Shown piece by piece: positions 33,066-47,063 of a stretch of DNA of 64,000 nucleotides; position 1 is the stretch's first letter, and each line of letters begins with the position of its first letter. The stretch comes from Dermanyssus gallinae (lineage: Eukaryota; Arthropoda; Arachnida; Mesostigmata; Dermanyssidae), in assembly GCA_003439945.1 (NCBI GenBank), contig QVRM01005258.1:137501-201500 (forward strand), written 5' to 3'. Under the pieces are notes generated by a model. It was not told the origin of the DNA, did not search any database, and saw only the letters and a program-made list of their open reading frames with translations. The translations under genes were made by a program, and so were the position numbers.

Positions 33066-33262
33066 GCGTCAGGGTAACTGCGCCCCCGATCGCGGGCTAG
33101 CGTCAACGTAACTGCGTCCCCGAGCGCGAGCTAGCGTCAGAGTAACTGCGCCCCCGAGCGCGGGCTAGCGTTAGAGTAACTGCGCCCCCGAGCGCGAGCT
33201 AGCGTCAGTGTAACTGCGCCCCCGAGCGCGAGCTAGCGTCAGTGTAACTGCGCCCCCGAGGC
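33066..33262. repeat. 34-bp GC-rich minisatellite, about 5.8 copies
   Basis: Units begin at 33066, 33100, 33134, 33168, 33202 and 33236 with an exact 34-bp period. The shared core is gtaactgcgcccccgagcg, and units end in gcgagcta or gcgggcta. Variation is confined to a few positions, notably the bases after gcgtca. The array ends where the sixth unit runs into gaggcggggggtg. Confidence 0.9.
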
Positions 33263-33269
33263 GGGGGGT

Positions 33270-36200
33270 GATTGAGTACATGTCTGCCTGCCTGTCCAGC
33301 CTTTGTAAGCCTTAGTGTTATCCGGCTGTGTACTGAGCGGCAAAAACCTTGGTCATCCACTATTTTTCCTTTCATGTATCCTTCTTCCCATTTTCTTTTT
33401 GAACGTCAAAAGTCCATTTCGGTCCTACGGTACTCGTCGAGAAGGCGCTAACATCAGGCTCCGTTCGAGAGATCTGTCCTGCCCTTTCTTCTGGTCCGGC
33501 CAGTATCACGGCGTAAACGCAAATGCTTTGGCGAGTTCGTAAGTAGTATGGCAAGGCAAAGTAGATGCCGTCGGATGATGCCTTCTGTTTTCGCCGCTTC
33601 GTTCTCTCTTTCTTCTTTTTGCTTCTGGCCGTAAAGGAGTACGAGACAAGCAAGCATCTAAAAACGAGACCGTCTGAGACCGGAATGGGTTATGGGCCAT
33701 CAAATACGCAGAGCGTACGCAGCCACCGAACGTAAACCTATAATCGAGGTGGAGCCAACGGCAAACCGTTTACTTGGCATCGGTGCAGATCATCTTTCAA
33801 ATAGCAGCTCGGAAGATATCGGGAGCGCAAGGTGCCGAGAAAAAACTGTGTCTTCTCGATAGCTGCGACTTCTTCGAACACGTGTAGCTGCCTTGCACGA
33901 GAATGTCGTGTCCAGTGTACAGAATGCACTCACTGTACAGAAGAAACACATACATGCATAGACTACAAAATGATGCGACTTTCTATTTGTAGAAAAGAAG
34001 AACAATTTATCTTCGCAAAACAATATTTGGCAAATAGCAGCTAGTTGTGTCATGCACCTGGCAAGCGAGCTGTAAATCATGTGTCTGTTCCGAGGATGTC
34101 TTTGAATTGAGTCAGGAACCTACTGAAAGAATTGAACAATTTACAACCCAGCAAAAAGCTTTGACGTATTGCGGACTCTTTAAGGTCTTAGGCATGGCGT
34201 CAGCTTACAGACATAGCACCTAGTATATAGCGTAATAAATGGATCTACTTATGGACAATAGCTGGCGGAGTGCATAGGCGTGAGACGGTTACGTACTGGG
34301 TGACAGTTTACTGAGTCGTCATCCAGTGTCTATTGTTGCGACCATGACGGACTCTCGATTGGCTTGTCAGTCTAATCCAATGGGCGTATTGCCTCCCTAC
34401 TCGCCATAGGAAGGCCACTATATCTTCCAAGCCACTGTTGCAAGGTCCAACTGCGTAGGTGAACCAGCTAGTTACGTGTGGTCCTCTGTCATACACGTGA
34501 CTTAATAGGTGTAGATGTCCCGTCACTAGATTGCTCGTCAGTATCGTTGTTTAGACCTTTAGAGGACCTTCCGTTAAAAACACAACGTTTTGCCTGTTTC
34601 TTGATCGCTTGTTCATTAAGCAGCAGCGCAGGCGAGCTGCCCCCCGTCACAGCGACATAACTCGACGTATTTACGCCAGCAGCCTGCTGAACTAGCTAAG
34701 AAAAATAAACGTCGACAGACCACTAAATGTAGTGTTTTTCGCGTAATTTGAAACGAAACCTGCCGCAAACGTGCACATACATAGTGTCAGTCAATTCAAA
34801 GCTCACCCCAGCCTACTCCAACCTTTCCAGGTGCGCTTTCAGAGAAGACTTTCGGGAACATCTTGCGTTGATCGCATCTTCCGCTCACTTCGGTATCTTT
34901 CTCCTAAACTAGTGTAGACACCGAGAGCATAGAACAAATCAACAACCTACACTAAAAAGCGAAACGATCATGACGCGATTTTTGGGCTCGTGGTTTGACG
35001 TTCATCTTATGCATTTATGTGCACCTGTTGCGCAAATAATAATACAATCAACCATACGTACATATAGGCGGTCAACATGAACGCTCTCTGGAGCAGTTAA
35101 AGAAGCTAACCTAGTAAGTAATCAGTCCACCGCCCTGATACGTTTGTTGTTATTGTTAATATTACTGTTAATGTTACTGTTACGCGTACAGACACAAATA
35201 CGTATTCGCTTCGGACGGCCCCGCCATAAAGCTGAAAGACGCAACGAATGACGCAAAGAAAACAGAAGAGATAACGAAACAGGAAAACGTCGTACTAATA
35301 CTTCCACTACTACTACTACTACTGCGTCTGTTGTGTCGTCGATGCTTTACAGCCGTGCTTTATGAGGTCGGTCAATAGCGGTACCGAATTTTGCCAGAGA
35401 CACCCGAACACAGATCGATTGTGGCTTGTCTTCGTTCGACGGCCACTGCTAACGAGAGAGCAAACACGAGACACGTAGGGGACGCACGCAGCTGCACACA
35501 GCTGCACTGCTCGTTGCTTTGTGCTGCAGGCTGGCAGGCTGGCTTCAACACTACTAGTATGGCCGGCAGGTAGGATTAGGGCCGGCAAAAAACCCATGGT
35601 GCAAAGGCTCGTGGAGTGAAAGTTCCCGTTGGTGTCACTGTTGGTGCCGCTGCTCCTGTGGCAGCGCAATAACACATAGCATGTTGTTGTTATTATATGA
35701 ATGTATGATTTTATGTATGTATGTATGTATATATATATACACACAGAGGGCGTGTGTATGACAGAGACGAACGTACAGTGGAAAAGGGAACGAGAACAAA
35801 CAACGTATAATGAAAGCAAAAGGAGGAAACGCCCGGGCAGGCGGGTTGTTGGCGGGAAATTGTCGATTGTCGAAGCGGCAGCGGGCGTAGTTTTAGTGGC
35901 TGTTAGCGTGTATGGTCGTCGCGCGAGTGATTTATCGAGACGTAGATAAATAGATTGATGATTGTTGTGGTGGATAGGCAGACGGGTGAATGGATAGACG
36001 AGCGAATACATGAGCCGATCGTCGTCGGTGGCGGCCCTGTAGGCGCCCGAAAAAAAAGTCTGCCGGGCCGCGTTCAAATGTGACGGCGTAACATCTAATT
36101 TTGCTGCCGTCCTCCGACGGGAGAAAGGGTCAGAAGAACGGGGCTGACTGGGACTGGGCCCGCCAGCCTTGTCCTTGAAGCCACTGAGTCGCAGTCGTAG

Positions 36201-38145
36201 TTATTGTTGTTGTGGCTGTTGTTTTTGTTGTTGTTGCTGCTGCTGCTGTTGCTGCAGTGGTAGTAGAAGTCCTATATCGTGTCTGCTGCAGGTTAGCAGC
36301 AGATGGTTCGTACTGCCGAATTGGGGCCTCACTTTACGAGGAGGCCAAATGTCGAGCAAGCCAAACGAAAAGCTGTGTGATGTGTCAACGTTGTCGGGCC
36401 TGGTGGCGCCCTTACTGATTTACTGACTTGCGTTAGCTGCTGACAACGCTGTTTACGAGCGAGCTGTTGCACCCCGCCATCCCCCACCCCGTACCTCAAA
36501 GACGATTCAAAATCGGGGGTGCTTTGTCTAAGTGAGGCCCCCTTAGAGGCTAGCGATGCCGTAGGTAGTATTTAATTCGTATCCTGTCTGCCGCGGCCCT
36601 CCTAAGCTTCTCTCACTTTCAACACTCGTCCACCCTCCCTGAACAGCCACACGAAGTGGTGTGAACTTTCCTTGCTCAAATCCGACTTGCTTCGATCTGG
36701 TCAGGTCGTGACAATCGTGTCATTAAGAGAAACTACGGAACAAAATCCGCACTGCATTCGTACTGCTTGTTCTTGGTTCGTTTTTCGGAAGTCGTCTGCT
36801 GCACTGCGTGTGCGTATTGTTTGCTGTAGTATTTCTGTTACTACAATGAGTATTCGCTTGTAACACCTATTTTATATGGGTTAAAACAAAAAGAAAACGA
36901 TTGCATCCGACGCACGTCGATGGCCCCATAAAAAACCGCACTGTTCTGCCAAAAAACATTGCTTTCGACGTATAATTGACCGACTATAAGCGACGTAAGT
37001 TAATCTCTTGAAGGAACAAATGAATATAAACAAATATAAGTATTAATTAATTAACGTGCTATGCTTCTATTATTCCTTGGCCAAAAATAGCCCAGCCCTT
37101 TCTAATTCTTTCGGGCTGTTGTGGCGGCTCTGCATTGCTTTGGTCGTCTGTGGAATCAATTATCAAACAATGTCAACCGCCCTGTATCCGTTTTTATCAA
37201 AAGTATGTTGTGTCAATACATTTACTATGAAAGCTTAATCAGAGTCCGTTGACTTTAGCTATAAAACTCTCTTGGAACCTTCGTTTGTAGAAGCACAGTT
37301 GAAATCACCATCTGAATTACATGTTTGTATGTATTTGTGTAGATTTCCATGTAGTCACCTATGTCCTATACTATCTAATGAATGGTCCGTTGCGTGGCTG
37401 TAAGCACATATAAGATAGTAATGGATCAGTTTTGATAAAATTTGCCTAATGGTGCCGCGAAAAAGCTTTGCATAATCCTCTGTTCGCACGCCTGCGCATA
37501 CAGCCTATTTTAGTCCCCGTCCCTGTAATTTAGCGACTAGTCCGGAATAGATTTTGTGGTGCGCAAATGGGATACGCGTAAAATCTGTGTCAAATATTTT
37601 GAGTAAAAAGGATATGTCATGTTCATAAAACATGTTCGCTCGTGCTAATCCACTACCCAGAGACTCAAGAGTCCGCAGTAGACATTTTGAAAACACTGCT
37701 GTATGCTTTGGATTTCTCGACTGAATATTGAGTCAGTTATCTTTCCATTTCGTCGTCGTTATTGCTGCTTTCACTGCTGATTTGCAGTGTTTGCCGCCAG
37801 TGTAAACTCTCATCTTGTTGTGTACAGCATTAGCTATTCTGTACAATTTTCATTGTTTGTAATACGGTCTAAAGTGTATACCCTCGAGCCTCACTGACGT
37901 GTCCAGTAGCGCATTTTAAACCATGCATCACACCTCCGTTTTAACAAGAAAACGACATACGTTGCTTGTAAGCTTTGCTTGACTGTCAAGCTGTTTTCGA
38001 TTGCCTTCCAATGGACCGTTTTCTAGACACGCTATACGTAGTGTTCCAAAAAAAAACAGACGCACGTTTCAACCACGCTCATAATAAATTAATGTACAAT
38101 ATAATTTGGGTTAAAGCAGCGATCATTACCTAAAAACAACCGTGA
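33270..38145. other. Non-coding stretch, no gene recognised
   Basis: It contains (ACT)n at about 35311-35326, a GTAT/TA run at about 35709-35738, and GTT/CTG-rich DNA at 36200-36250. ORFs such as 35319-36077 (minus) cross low-complexity DNA and show no domain. A 63-residue minus-strand ORF at 37505-37696 has ordinary composition but no match that I recognise. Confidence 0.45.
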
Positions 38146-38149
38146 CTCA

Positions 38150-38710
38150 AACTATCAATGTAGCCAAGCTCAGCTAGTCTTTTTTAATTTTGATGCAACT
38201 GGACTCGCAGATTTATTGCGTAGCTTTAAAGACCACTTGTTATTTTATGCCAACGATTTAGTCATTGTAGCAAAATATCGTAACCATACACAATTATACC
38301 GCAACGAAACTGCAAAATTGTGTGAATAAAACTAACTCAAGATCAACGCCGAGATGTCTAAGGCCTTACGCTTTACAAAGGAGGGTCATACACGACCACG
38401 GATCACTTTCTAGCTTTCGTTCATGGAGAGCCACTCCATTTGCTAGACAGCTCTAAACTGTTTTCAAATTTAGGGGTACTCCCTGTAGTACTTCCTGTAG
38501 CAATATACACTTTGCTACAATTGCGCCATATCTCACCCTGAGCGACTTGAATTGTCTGGGTAAGCTGAAAGCCTGCTTCGTTGAGCGTGGCTAACGTTTT
38601 TCAAAGAGCGTGTCGGCAACACGTGTATCGGAGATGTGCGGAGAGGAAGCAATTATTGAAGACAGTAGCACTCAACAATGTACCCTTTACAACGAATATT
38701 GTAGACTTAT
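38150..38710 (+). pseudogene. Degraded non-LTR RT relic with FYAND active site
   Basis: The plus-strand reading gives LLRSFKDHLLFYANDLVIVA at about 38213-38272, with the catalytic YADD changed to YAND, then KLCE and two stops, then INAEMSKALRFTKEG and, after a shift, LLDSSKLFSNLGV. Further blocks near 38510-38590 (LNCLGKLKACFVERG) and 38640-38700 are in keeping with an RT C-terminus. The order matches the fragment at 6440-7272 (FYADDLVILAKS, then a lysine-rich region and FSYLGV). Motifs A and B and the N-terminus were not found. Confidence 0.65.
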
Positions 38711-40980
<2,270 letters not shown>

Positions 40981-41079
40981 CCATGCATCGAGTTCTTTTA
41001 CAGGTACCTAGGGGTTAAGTTGGCTTAGCCCCTTGCGGAACACCTTCGGTGTCGTCTGGTCGGCTGTGGACGTGCGTGT

Positions 41080-42105
41080 CGTAAAGAGTGCCGTGCAGGC
41101 CGAGACCGTGTGTTCGCCATCGTTGACAGTTCCAGAAGAACAGAGCACACAAATATCGGTAGTTGATTTGCCAATACGCATCATATACGTGTCAAATGTC
41201 CTTTCCCCGTAAAGACCTGCATAACGTTATAAGGAGTCGGGTTCAGGAGGCCGCGGGAGCGATTGAGGAGGACTCCCACCTATGGACGAGGGCTAATGCT
41301 GTGGTCACTGCCGCTTCTAATAATGTCTCTCGGCGAGCCATCACAAGTAAAACTAGCCCATCAGCATAAGCAAGAGTCTTAACCTTGTAGGAAAAGGAAA
41401 GCCGCAGGACTCCATCATTAGCAAAGTTCCAAAAAATAGGGCCTAGAAACCCTGTGGCACACCCGTGATCCCCTCGTAGGTCACGCTGCCTAGAAAGGCG
41501 CGGTCCAATATGTTCTCCGCCCCTCCCATTCCGAAACAATAGTTGGTGTGCCAGTCCATTATAAAACTCTCTAGAGGGTTTTTTCTAATTCAGGCGCCGC
41601 CCGACTTACTTTGCCGAGAGACACCCCATCCTACATAGAAGCCTTGCAGGAGAAACATCCATTAGCTCCCGAGGTCCTAGAGTAGCCGGTACTGAACAGA
41701 ACGCAGAACGGTACGCTTTGTCACGTCCAATGATGACATTTAGGCAAGCATCAAAAGTTTCTTCTCCAAGAGCTCCTAGTGGCGGAGGCTATTGATTGCC
41801 AGACTATGGCTGCTAATTGGGCTTTTTCTTTCTCTCGGGGGCGTTTCCGCCAACCTATTTTCATGTTGGCTATAGATATTTTTCTTTTAAGCGTCCTTTT
41901 TTTCCCTTTAACTACAAGGGTTCGCCTCATTGCGTCTTTCTCTGCGCTGCGCACACCCGCCGCGAAGATAAGATGCAACCTCAACAGAGCTATTATCTCT
42001 GACTTCACTGGTGCACACCAACTAGGATTTGCGACGCCGCCGGGGACTGAGGTAGCCATTCATTCAACCCGTGCTTTTCTCGACTTCCGCGGACCTCCGG
42101 GGTGA
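41080..42105 (-). pseudogene. R1-clade ORF2 relic with internal deletions
   Basis: Read on the minus strand, pieces follow the order of R1-clade ORF2. The basic linker between endonuclease and RT (KRTLKRKISIANMKIGWRK) is near 41890. GVPQG is followed by a one-base frameshift into LGPIFWNFANDGVLRL near 41400-41470. The active site is YADG (41360 region) in place of YADD. A C-terminal block near 41210-41080 has TYMMRIGK, CVLC and EHTV, the clade's CCHC motif. Motif A and most of the RT fingers are missing or scrambled. It is much older than the copy at 237-5728. Confidence 0.65.
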
Positions 42106-42169
42106 AACTTGATTCTAAACATGCTTTAACCAGTGTAACACGGGGATCGCCTGATGAAGGTCGTTGCAT

Positions 42170-43160
42170 ATTACGCCTCTGACTTATTACACCACGTCGG
42201 ATTGGTGTATCGACACCCTTCTGGGCTGGCCTATCTGGCTATGTGAGCAAGTTATTTCGTCTGCCACCAGACTGCATCAGGGGAATTCTTAGCGCCTTCT
42301 CTGCTTTGTCTAAGTATCAGAGATTTGGTAGATTCATTCAGGAGCCCGCTTAACCTCTAGTATATTGATAACTGTATATTAAAAATATTGATACAGCAGC
42401 CGAGGACCTTCGGCGGGTTCTTCACTTTGGCGCAAGTTTCGGTTTGGAGTTAAATCCAGTCAAATATGACATATAGGTAATTGGTTCTACCCATGAGGCC
42501 TTGACATATAGGTAATTGGTTCTACCCACAAGCTGCAACACTTTTTTTATTTTCTTTCCTTTAATGCTAAGCCCGAAGAACTGGGTAATCCTTCTTCTAG
42601 ACACAGCCGAAGTGGACCAGGTCAGAAGTCACTCGGCCCACCTTCGGGAGGGCCTCAAGGCCCGGTGCGGAGGTAGGCCTAACAACGTACTATACCAATG
42701 TGACTAGAGTCCCCTTTGCTCGACGAAGTGCAACGACGCCTAGGCATTATAAGATGGTAATATGTTAGTTACCCAATAGCACTTACACCTTTCGAACGCA
42801 ATGAAATTATATTTTGGTATGCAGCCATTTTTCTAGCCCCTATTTTTGGTGGCCATGTGCGTCAGTTGGGTCTACCGCAATATCCTGGCCCTGGGACATA
42901 CTGGCTAGCAATGTTTAATGAGCTAGAGTCTCACGCTAGGTGCCGGGAGCTGCTGGTACCGACAGTGTTAAGATGAAGCATTTCCCGAAATCTAAAGCAA
43001 ACCTCTTTTATTGTCGACGTTGGCGGCGCATCTGGACCTGGCTACGCAGCTCACCTTTGGAGGACCAACAAGCTAAAAATAAATACAATTTATAAGGCCA
43101 TTCAGAGGCTATTCGACCTCGCAAACAAATGTTGTAACATCAAAGTGCTTATAAGCGTAA
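42170..43160 (+). pseudogene. Non-LTR RT relic, family A copy 3
   Basis: The frame near 42310-42475 reads LSIRDLVDSFRSPLNL, a stop, YIDN, then DTAAEDLRRVLHFGASFGLE, parallel to copy 1 (SIKNPVDTLRSPLSFWYLDD). The catalytic YLDD has become YIDN. A C-terminal block near 42780-42830 (TLTPFERNEIIFWYA) matches the end of copy 2. Further weak similarity (NELESHARCRELLVPTVLR) extends past 42900. The middle is partly deleted and carries a local 26-bp duplication. The relic ends shortly before the Tc1-family element at 43213. Confidence 0.55.
42468..42528. repeat. 26-bp direct repeat, 35-bp period
   Basis: The segment starting gacatataggtaattggt occurs at 42468-42493 and again at 42503-42528, identical over 26 bp, inside the RT relic. 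It is a local tandem duplication. Confidence 0.85.
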
Positions 43161-43212
43161 GCAATAGCATTTGTTTTTATCGTGTCGGTGTTACGCACTA
43201 TATGTATGTATA

Positions 43213-43410
43213 CAAAGTGCGTTGCAAAAAATTAGCAACTCATGTTTTTTCGTGATAATTTTGGCTTGATTTATTTGAATGGCTTGAAATTTACGTGCAT
43301 TATGTACATGACGAACGACGAATATGGTGTTAATTTCGTTGCAATCTCACATTCGGTTCATACAAAAAATAAAAAGTGTGAAAAAACAGTAATGCAAAAT
43401 ATTAGCAACA
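43213..43410. repeat. Left inverted terminal repeat of the Tc1-family element
   Basis: The outer transposase-site-like motif is at 43224-43240 (gcaaaaaattagcaact) and the inner motif at 43394-43410 (gcaaaatattagcaaca). Both are in direct orientation and mirrored at the other end. Confidence 0.8.
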
Positions 43411-43513
43411 ATAACGCCCTATGGAGTTTTCGATTCTTAGCAGGGCTTTATGACTTATTTGATACTACCTAGAGACGGGTTTTTCGTCCCTTCTTCTGAA
43501 TCAAATCGTAAAC

Positions 43514-44447
43514 TCAGTCATTCATGGAGTTAATGAGCTGTTGTAAGTACGAAAGTGGAATATCAGTCCATGCTTGCTGGACAGCTTTTTTGAGGTCCTT
43601 CAAATTATCATATTGTCGACTATTTGCGTAAATCTGCTTCACTAAATGTCCCCAAAGATTTTCGATGGGATTCAGGTCTGGACTCAATGCCGGCCAGTCA
43701 AAGAGTGGCACTCCTTGTTCTTGAAAAGAGGCTATAGTGCGAGCCGAGGTATTAAACGTGGCGTTGTCTTGTTGAAAACTGCGTCAGGTCCCCAAATTCT
43801 TCTCAAATGGGCTTCCAACTGGGAACCGACGATACGCTGGTACTTGTCGGAATTGTTTCGGCCCACAATCGCGACTAGGTCAGACTTCACATTATATCTA
43901 AACGAGCCCCAATATTTCACAGAACCACCACCGGCCACACGTTTTCCAATAGTATTCCATAGTATCCAATAGTATCCAATGGAATTCTAATAGTACTGAC
44001 AGCCGTCAGGGCCATCGAGATTAAATTTATTTTCATCCCAGAAGACGGTGTTTTTTCCACTCGTTATCCTATGTTTGGTATCTATGCGAAAATTCATACA
44101 ATCGGCATAAGCTTTCTTTTCGCGTATAGCACGTTTTTGTCAGAACTTAACACTCGGTACACTGTGGGTCGGTGCACTGGCACTTCCAAAGTGTTCCTGA
44201 CCCTGGAAGAAGACATTTGGTCATGAGTACTCAACTGTATGATCCTACGTTGATCTCGAATAATCAAAACTAGCTTACACCCACTGTTAGATCTGCATCT
44301 TTGGCTCACTCTAGGGTGTAAGAACCTGCTGATGGTGCTCCTATGCCGTCCTAATCTGGTTGCTATAGCAGTTACTGTATGATCGAGTTCAGCATATGCC
44401 TCAATTCTTGTATTTTCATTATCCGAGAGATTCTTTGTACAACCCAT
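43514..44447 (-). pseudogene. Tc1-family DD34E transposase, frameshifted
   Basis: The start at 44447 opens an N-terminal helix-turn-helix region (TAIATRLGRHRSTISRFL) typical of Tc1 paired-like DNA-binding domains. The frame shifts near 44100, and the next frame carries the first catalytic Asp (WDENKFNLDGPDG, codon 44035-44037), a stop after QYY, then GKRVAGGGSV. A further shift near 43790 leads to QQDNA (second Asp, codon 43766-43768) and SPDLNPIENLW (Glu, codon 43661-43663), with exactly 34 residues between them. All three catalytic residues survive but lie in different frames. A short run of near-repeats (tccaatagta-like) at 43945-43985 coincides with one break. Confidence 0.85.
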
Positions 44448-44625
44448 GGTTTAAACTCAAGCTTCGACGTTAGTTCGGAACAACGACTGAGCTGTAGAAT
44501 ATTTTGCAACTATAGAACGATTAATTTAGCTAGACAATATTCCTGACATTTGATCCCCGGGATCGTATATAAGCTGTAGTATTGACTATCCTTTTCAAAC
44601 AAGAGTTGTGTTGTTAGCATGTTAT

Positions 44626-44824
44626 TGTTGCTAATATTTTGCAGCACTGTTTTTTACAACTGTTTTTGTTTTTTATTAACCGATTGTGAGATTGCAAAGA
44701 AATTAAAATTACTCGTGGTTCGTCATGTACATCATGCCCTCAAAATTGTAAGCCATTCAAATAAATCAAGCCGACATTATCATAAAAAAAAACATGAGTT
44801 GCTAATTTTTTGCAAAGCACTTTA
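44626..44824. repeat. Right inverted terminal repeat of the Tc1-family element
   Basis: The outer motif at 44797-44813 and the inner motif at 44626-44642 are the complements of those at the left end, with a spacing of about 171 bp. The tip ends gcacttta, followed by the TA target duplication. Confidence 0.8.
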
Positions 44825-44986
44825 TATAGCTTCGCTATGTTAGCACTTTGGAGTGTTCAATTGTCTTCGCGCAAACGTTTGGTTACGAGTACTCTAACTT
44901 AGGGTAAGCCCAGTTCAACAATGTGCCCCGAACAGATGCTGCATTTCTTCGGTGAATGCTTGCTTCTAAGGCTGTATCCAGATGAA

Positions 44987-45025
<39 letters not shown>

Positions 45026-46865
45026 TTTGCTTGGACGTGCCGGTGGAGTCATACTATTTCACTCGATGCAACGTCAGTTTATCCGGATCACCGTTTTGAA
45101 TCCGGGCTTAAACAACTCACAAGCCGGCTTTAAAATATGTTTGCCGATGTTCGCAAATACCTACAGAATAGAATTAAATCAATGTTGTCATGTGGCTACG
45201 AATCCTTACAGAAGACACACATAATGTTAAAAAAAAGTCCTGTTAGGCACGCCTGCACTAAACGTCTCATATCTGGGTGCGCCGTGTTGCGGAAAAAATA
45301 TAGCCCTTGTTTAACAGAGTACGTAGTATTCAAAAATATCTTATTGCGATTTCGTATTTCTGCCAATTGTGGTGGGATACAGTTTATTACGCTACACATT
45401 GCTGCTTAATCCTCCGCAGAGAAATATCCGCCGCAATCGGCACTGAGCAAGTCGACTGGTTTTTCGGTTTCGGAAAAACGCTACCCGAACGTTACGGCAT
45501 AAGACTGGTACCTGAGGCCGAGAGCTGGAATTCCGTATAAGCCGAAAACGAGCTTTCGCCGTCGAGGTATCAACGATAGGAGGTAGAAGAACGCGTCCCT
45601 GCTGTTTCGGGGAATAGATCGCCAAAATATGAACCAGATCAAATGGACAACCCCACGTGCCCTAAAAAATGAATGAATGCAGGCTAGTTAACACAGACTG
45701 TGAAATGACGAATGACCCCGCGGCAATTGCATTCGCAATCATTTGCCTCTGACCTGTCCTTCATTCAGGCACCCCGTACACCGCATATGCACGCCTTTCT
45801 CTCTCTCTCTCTCTCGGTATCTCACTTTCTCCATCTTGCCCGTATACCCCTTCTCTCTGCCTACCTTTTCCACTGTCTGTGCCTCGCGGTCATTCTGTGC
45901 CCTTGTGTGGGTCCAGCTGTCGTGGTAACGAACGAACCAGAGAATGTACACAGATACAGACGAATAACGTGGGAACGTCGGGGGGACGGGAAGGGGGACG
46001 AATATAGTCGAAATATGACGCTAAGCCTCCGGCGCGAGTTGGGTGTGGTCGGCAGCTGAAATGCTAGCCCACGTATCTGCGACAAAATACAGGAGACACG
46101 TGCCCCCACATACACAGAAACAAAGGCGGGAAGGGGGGGGGGTTGTGCGCGGTGCACTGCATTTGTAGCAGACATGTTGTCACACGTGTGTTGATTCACT
46201 GTTGTTCGTTACGGTCGCCGCCAGCTGCTGCTGCTGTTGCTGCTGCTGCTTCGGCTACAGAAGCAGCCTGTCAGAGGTGCAGCTGTGGGGGCAGCTGCAC
46301 CAACACGCCGCACCAATAGATAGCCTAACAAAAAGTGCCCTCGAGACATGTCTATCACCACCTGGAGAAAACAAGAAGCGTAGGCAGACAGACAGACAGA
46401 CGGACGAATAGACAGACAAAGAAAGATAGGGCCAATGACAGCAACGATGATGAGTAGATAACAAAAATAATAAAACAATATTAATACTTTTGTCTGGATA
46501 CGACGGTGTCCTGCACTGTGGCTCCCTCGTTTGTATCTAGGTCATAGCTCTGTAAACACGGTGTGGGTAGCGGAGCATGCTGAGAGTCAGAGAGAGAGAG
46601 AGAGAGAAAGATACAACGTAAACACGCAGAGCTCGAAGACAGCCATCGTCTCGTGCCAATATCCGTATAGAGAACCTAGGGCCCATCAGCGGTGGTACAC
46701 GCAAGCTCTATGTAAGACCTGGCGAGCTGACTGGAAGCAGTGTCGGGGGACCAGCGCCAAGGAGATTATTTAAGATTAGCGCAATTATCTATCACAGTGT
46801 ATAGAGGGGCAATGCCGCACCGAAAGCATTCGTTCGAACTTCACAAATGTACTCTTGAAACTCGG
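44825..46865. other. Non-coding stretch with simple repeats
   Basis: It contains (TA)n at 44989-45022, (TC)n at about 45798-45815, CTG-rich DNA at 46223-46250, (GACA)n at about 46384-46402, (GA)n at 46582-46599 and a 10-G run at 46133-46142. ORFs across these are low complexity. No gene is recognised. Confidence 0.5.
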
Positions 46866-46867
46866 AG

Positions 46868-47030
46868 AAAAATAATAATAGTAATAATAATAATAATAAA
46901 CGTTATTTTTTTAGTTAGATATACGCAGGTTATACAATACACATGCTCCTGGTATGTTTCTTATACGGGAAGATGTGTCGATATCGAACCCATAACTCGT
47001 AAAATGATATACCGTCTTGCTGACGTCTTG

Positions 47031-47063
<33 letters not shown>
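46868..47063 (-). mobile_element. Possible tRNA-like SINE between two ATT arrays
   Basis: On the minus strand a B-box-like gggttcgatatc lies near 46980, and an A-box-like cagcaagacggt about 40 nt upstream of it. An (AAT)n array flanks the 5' side (47031-47063) and the 3' end runs into (ATT)n (46868-46900). A trinucleotide-repeat tail is known for some SINEs. The tRNA fold is poor and no target-site duplication was found. Confidence 0.3.

Larger units (their letters stand above)
43213..44824 (-). mobile_element. Tc1-family DNA transposon with IR/DR ends
   Basis: Both ends read (c/t)aaagtgc(g/t)ttgcaaaaaa inward and share a long inverted repeat. TA at 43211-43212 and at 44825-44826 gives the canonical TA target duplication. 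The element is 1612 bp, the usual size for Tc1 elements. Each end carries an outer and an inner copy of a motif like gcaaaaaattagcaact about 170 bp apart, the inverted-repeat/direct-repeat arrangement known from Sleeping Beauty-type elements. One transposase reading frame, now broken, lies on the minus strand. Confidence 0.88.

Noticed and set aside
33066..33262. CRISPR-like regular repeats
   Set aside because: Units are contiguous 34-bp tandem copies with no unique spacers, so this is a minisatellite in eukaryotic DNA.
35319..36077. 252-codon minus-strand ORF
   Set aside because: It crosses simple repeats and has low-complexity Ser/Thr/Tyr composition with no recognisable domain or splice context.
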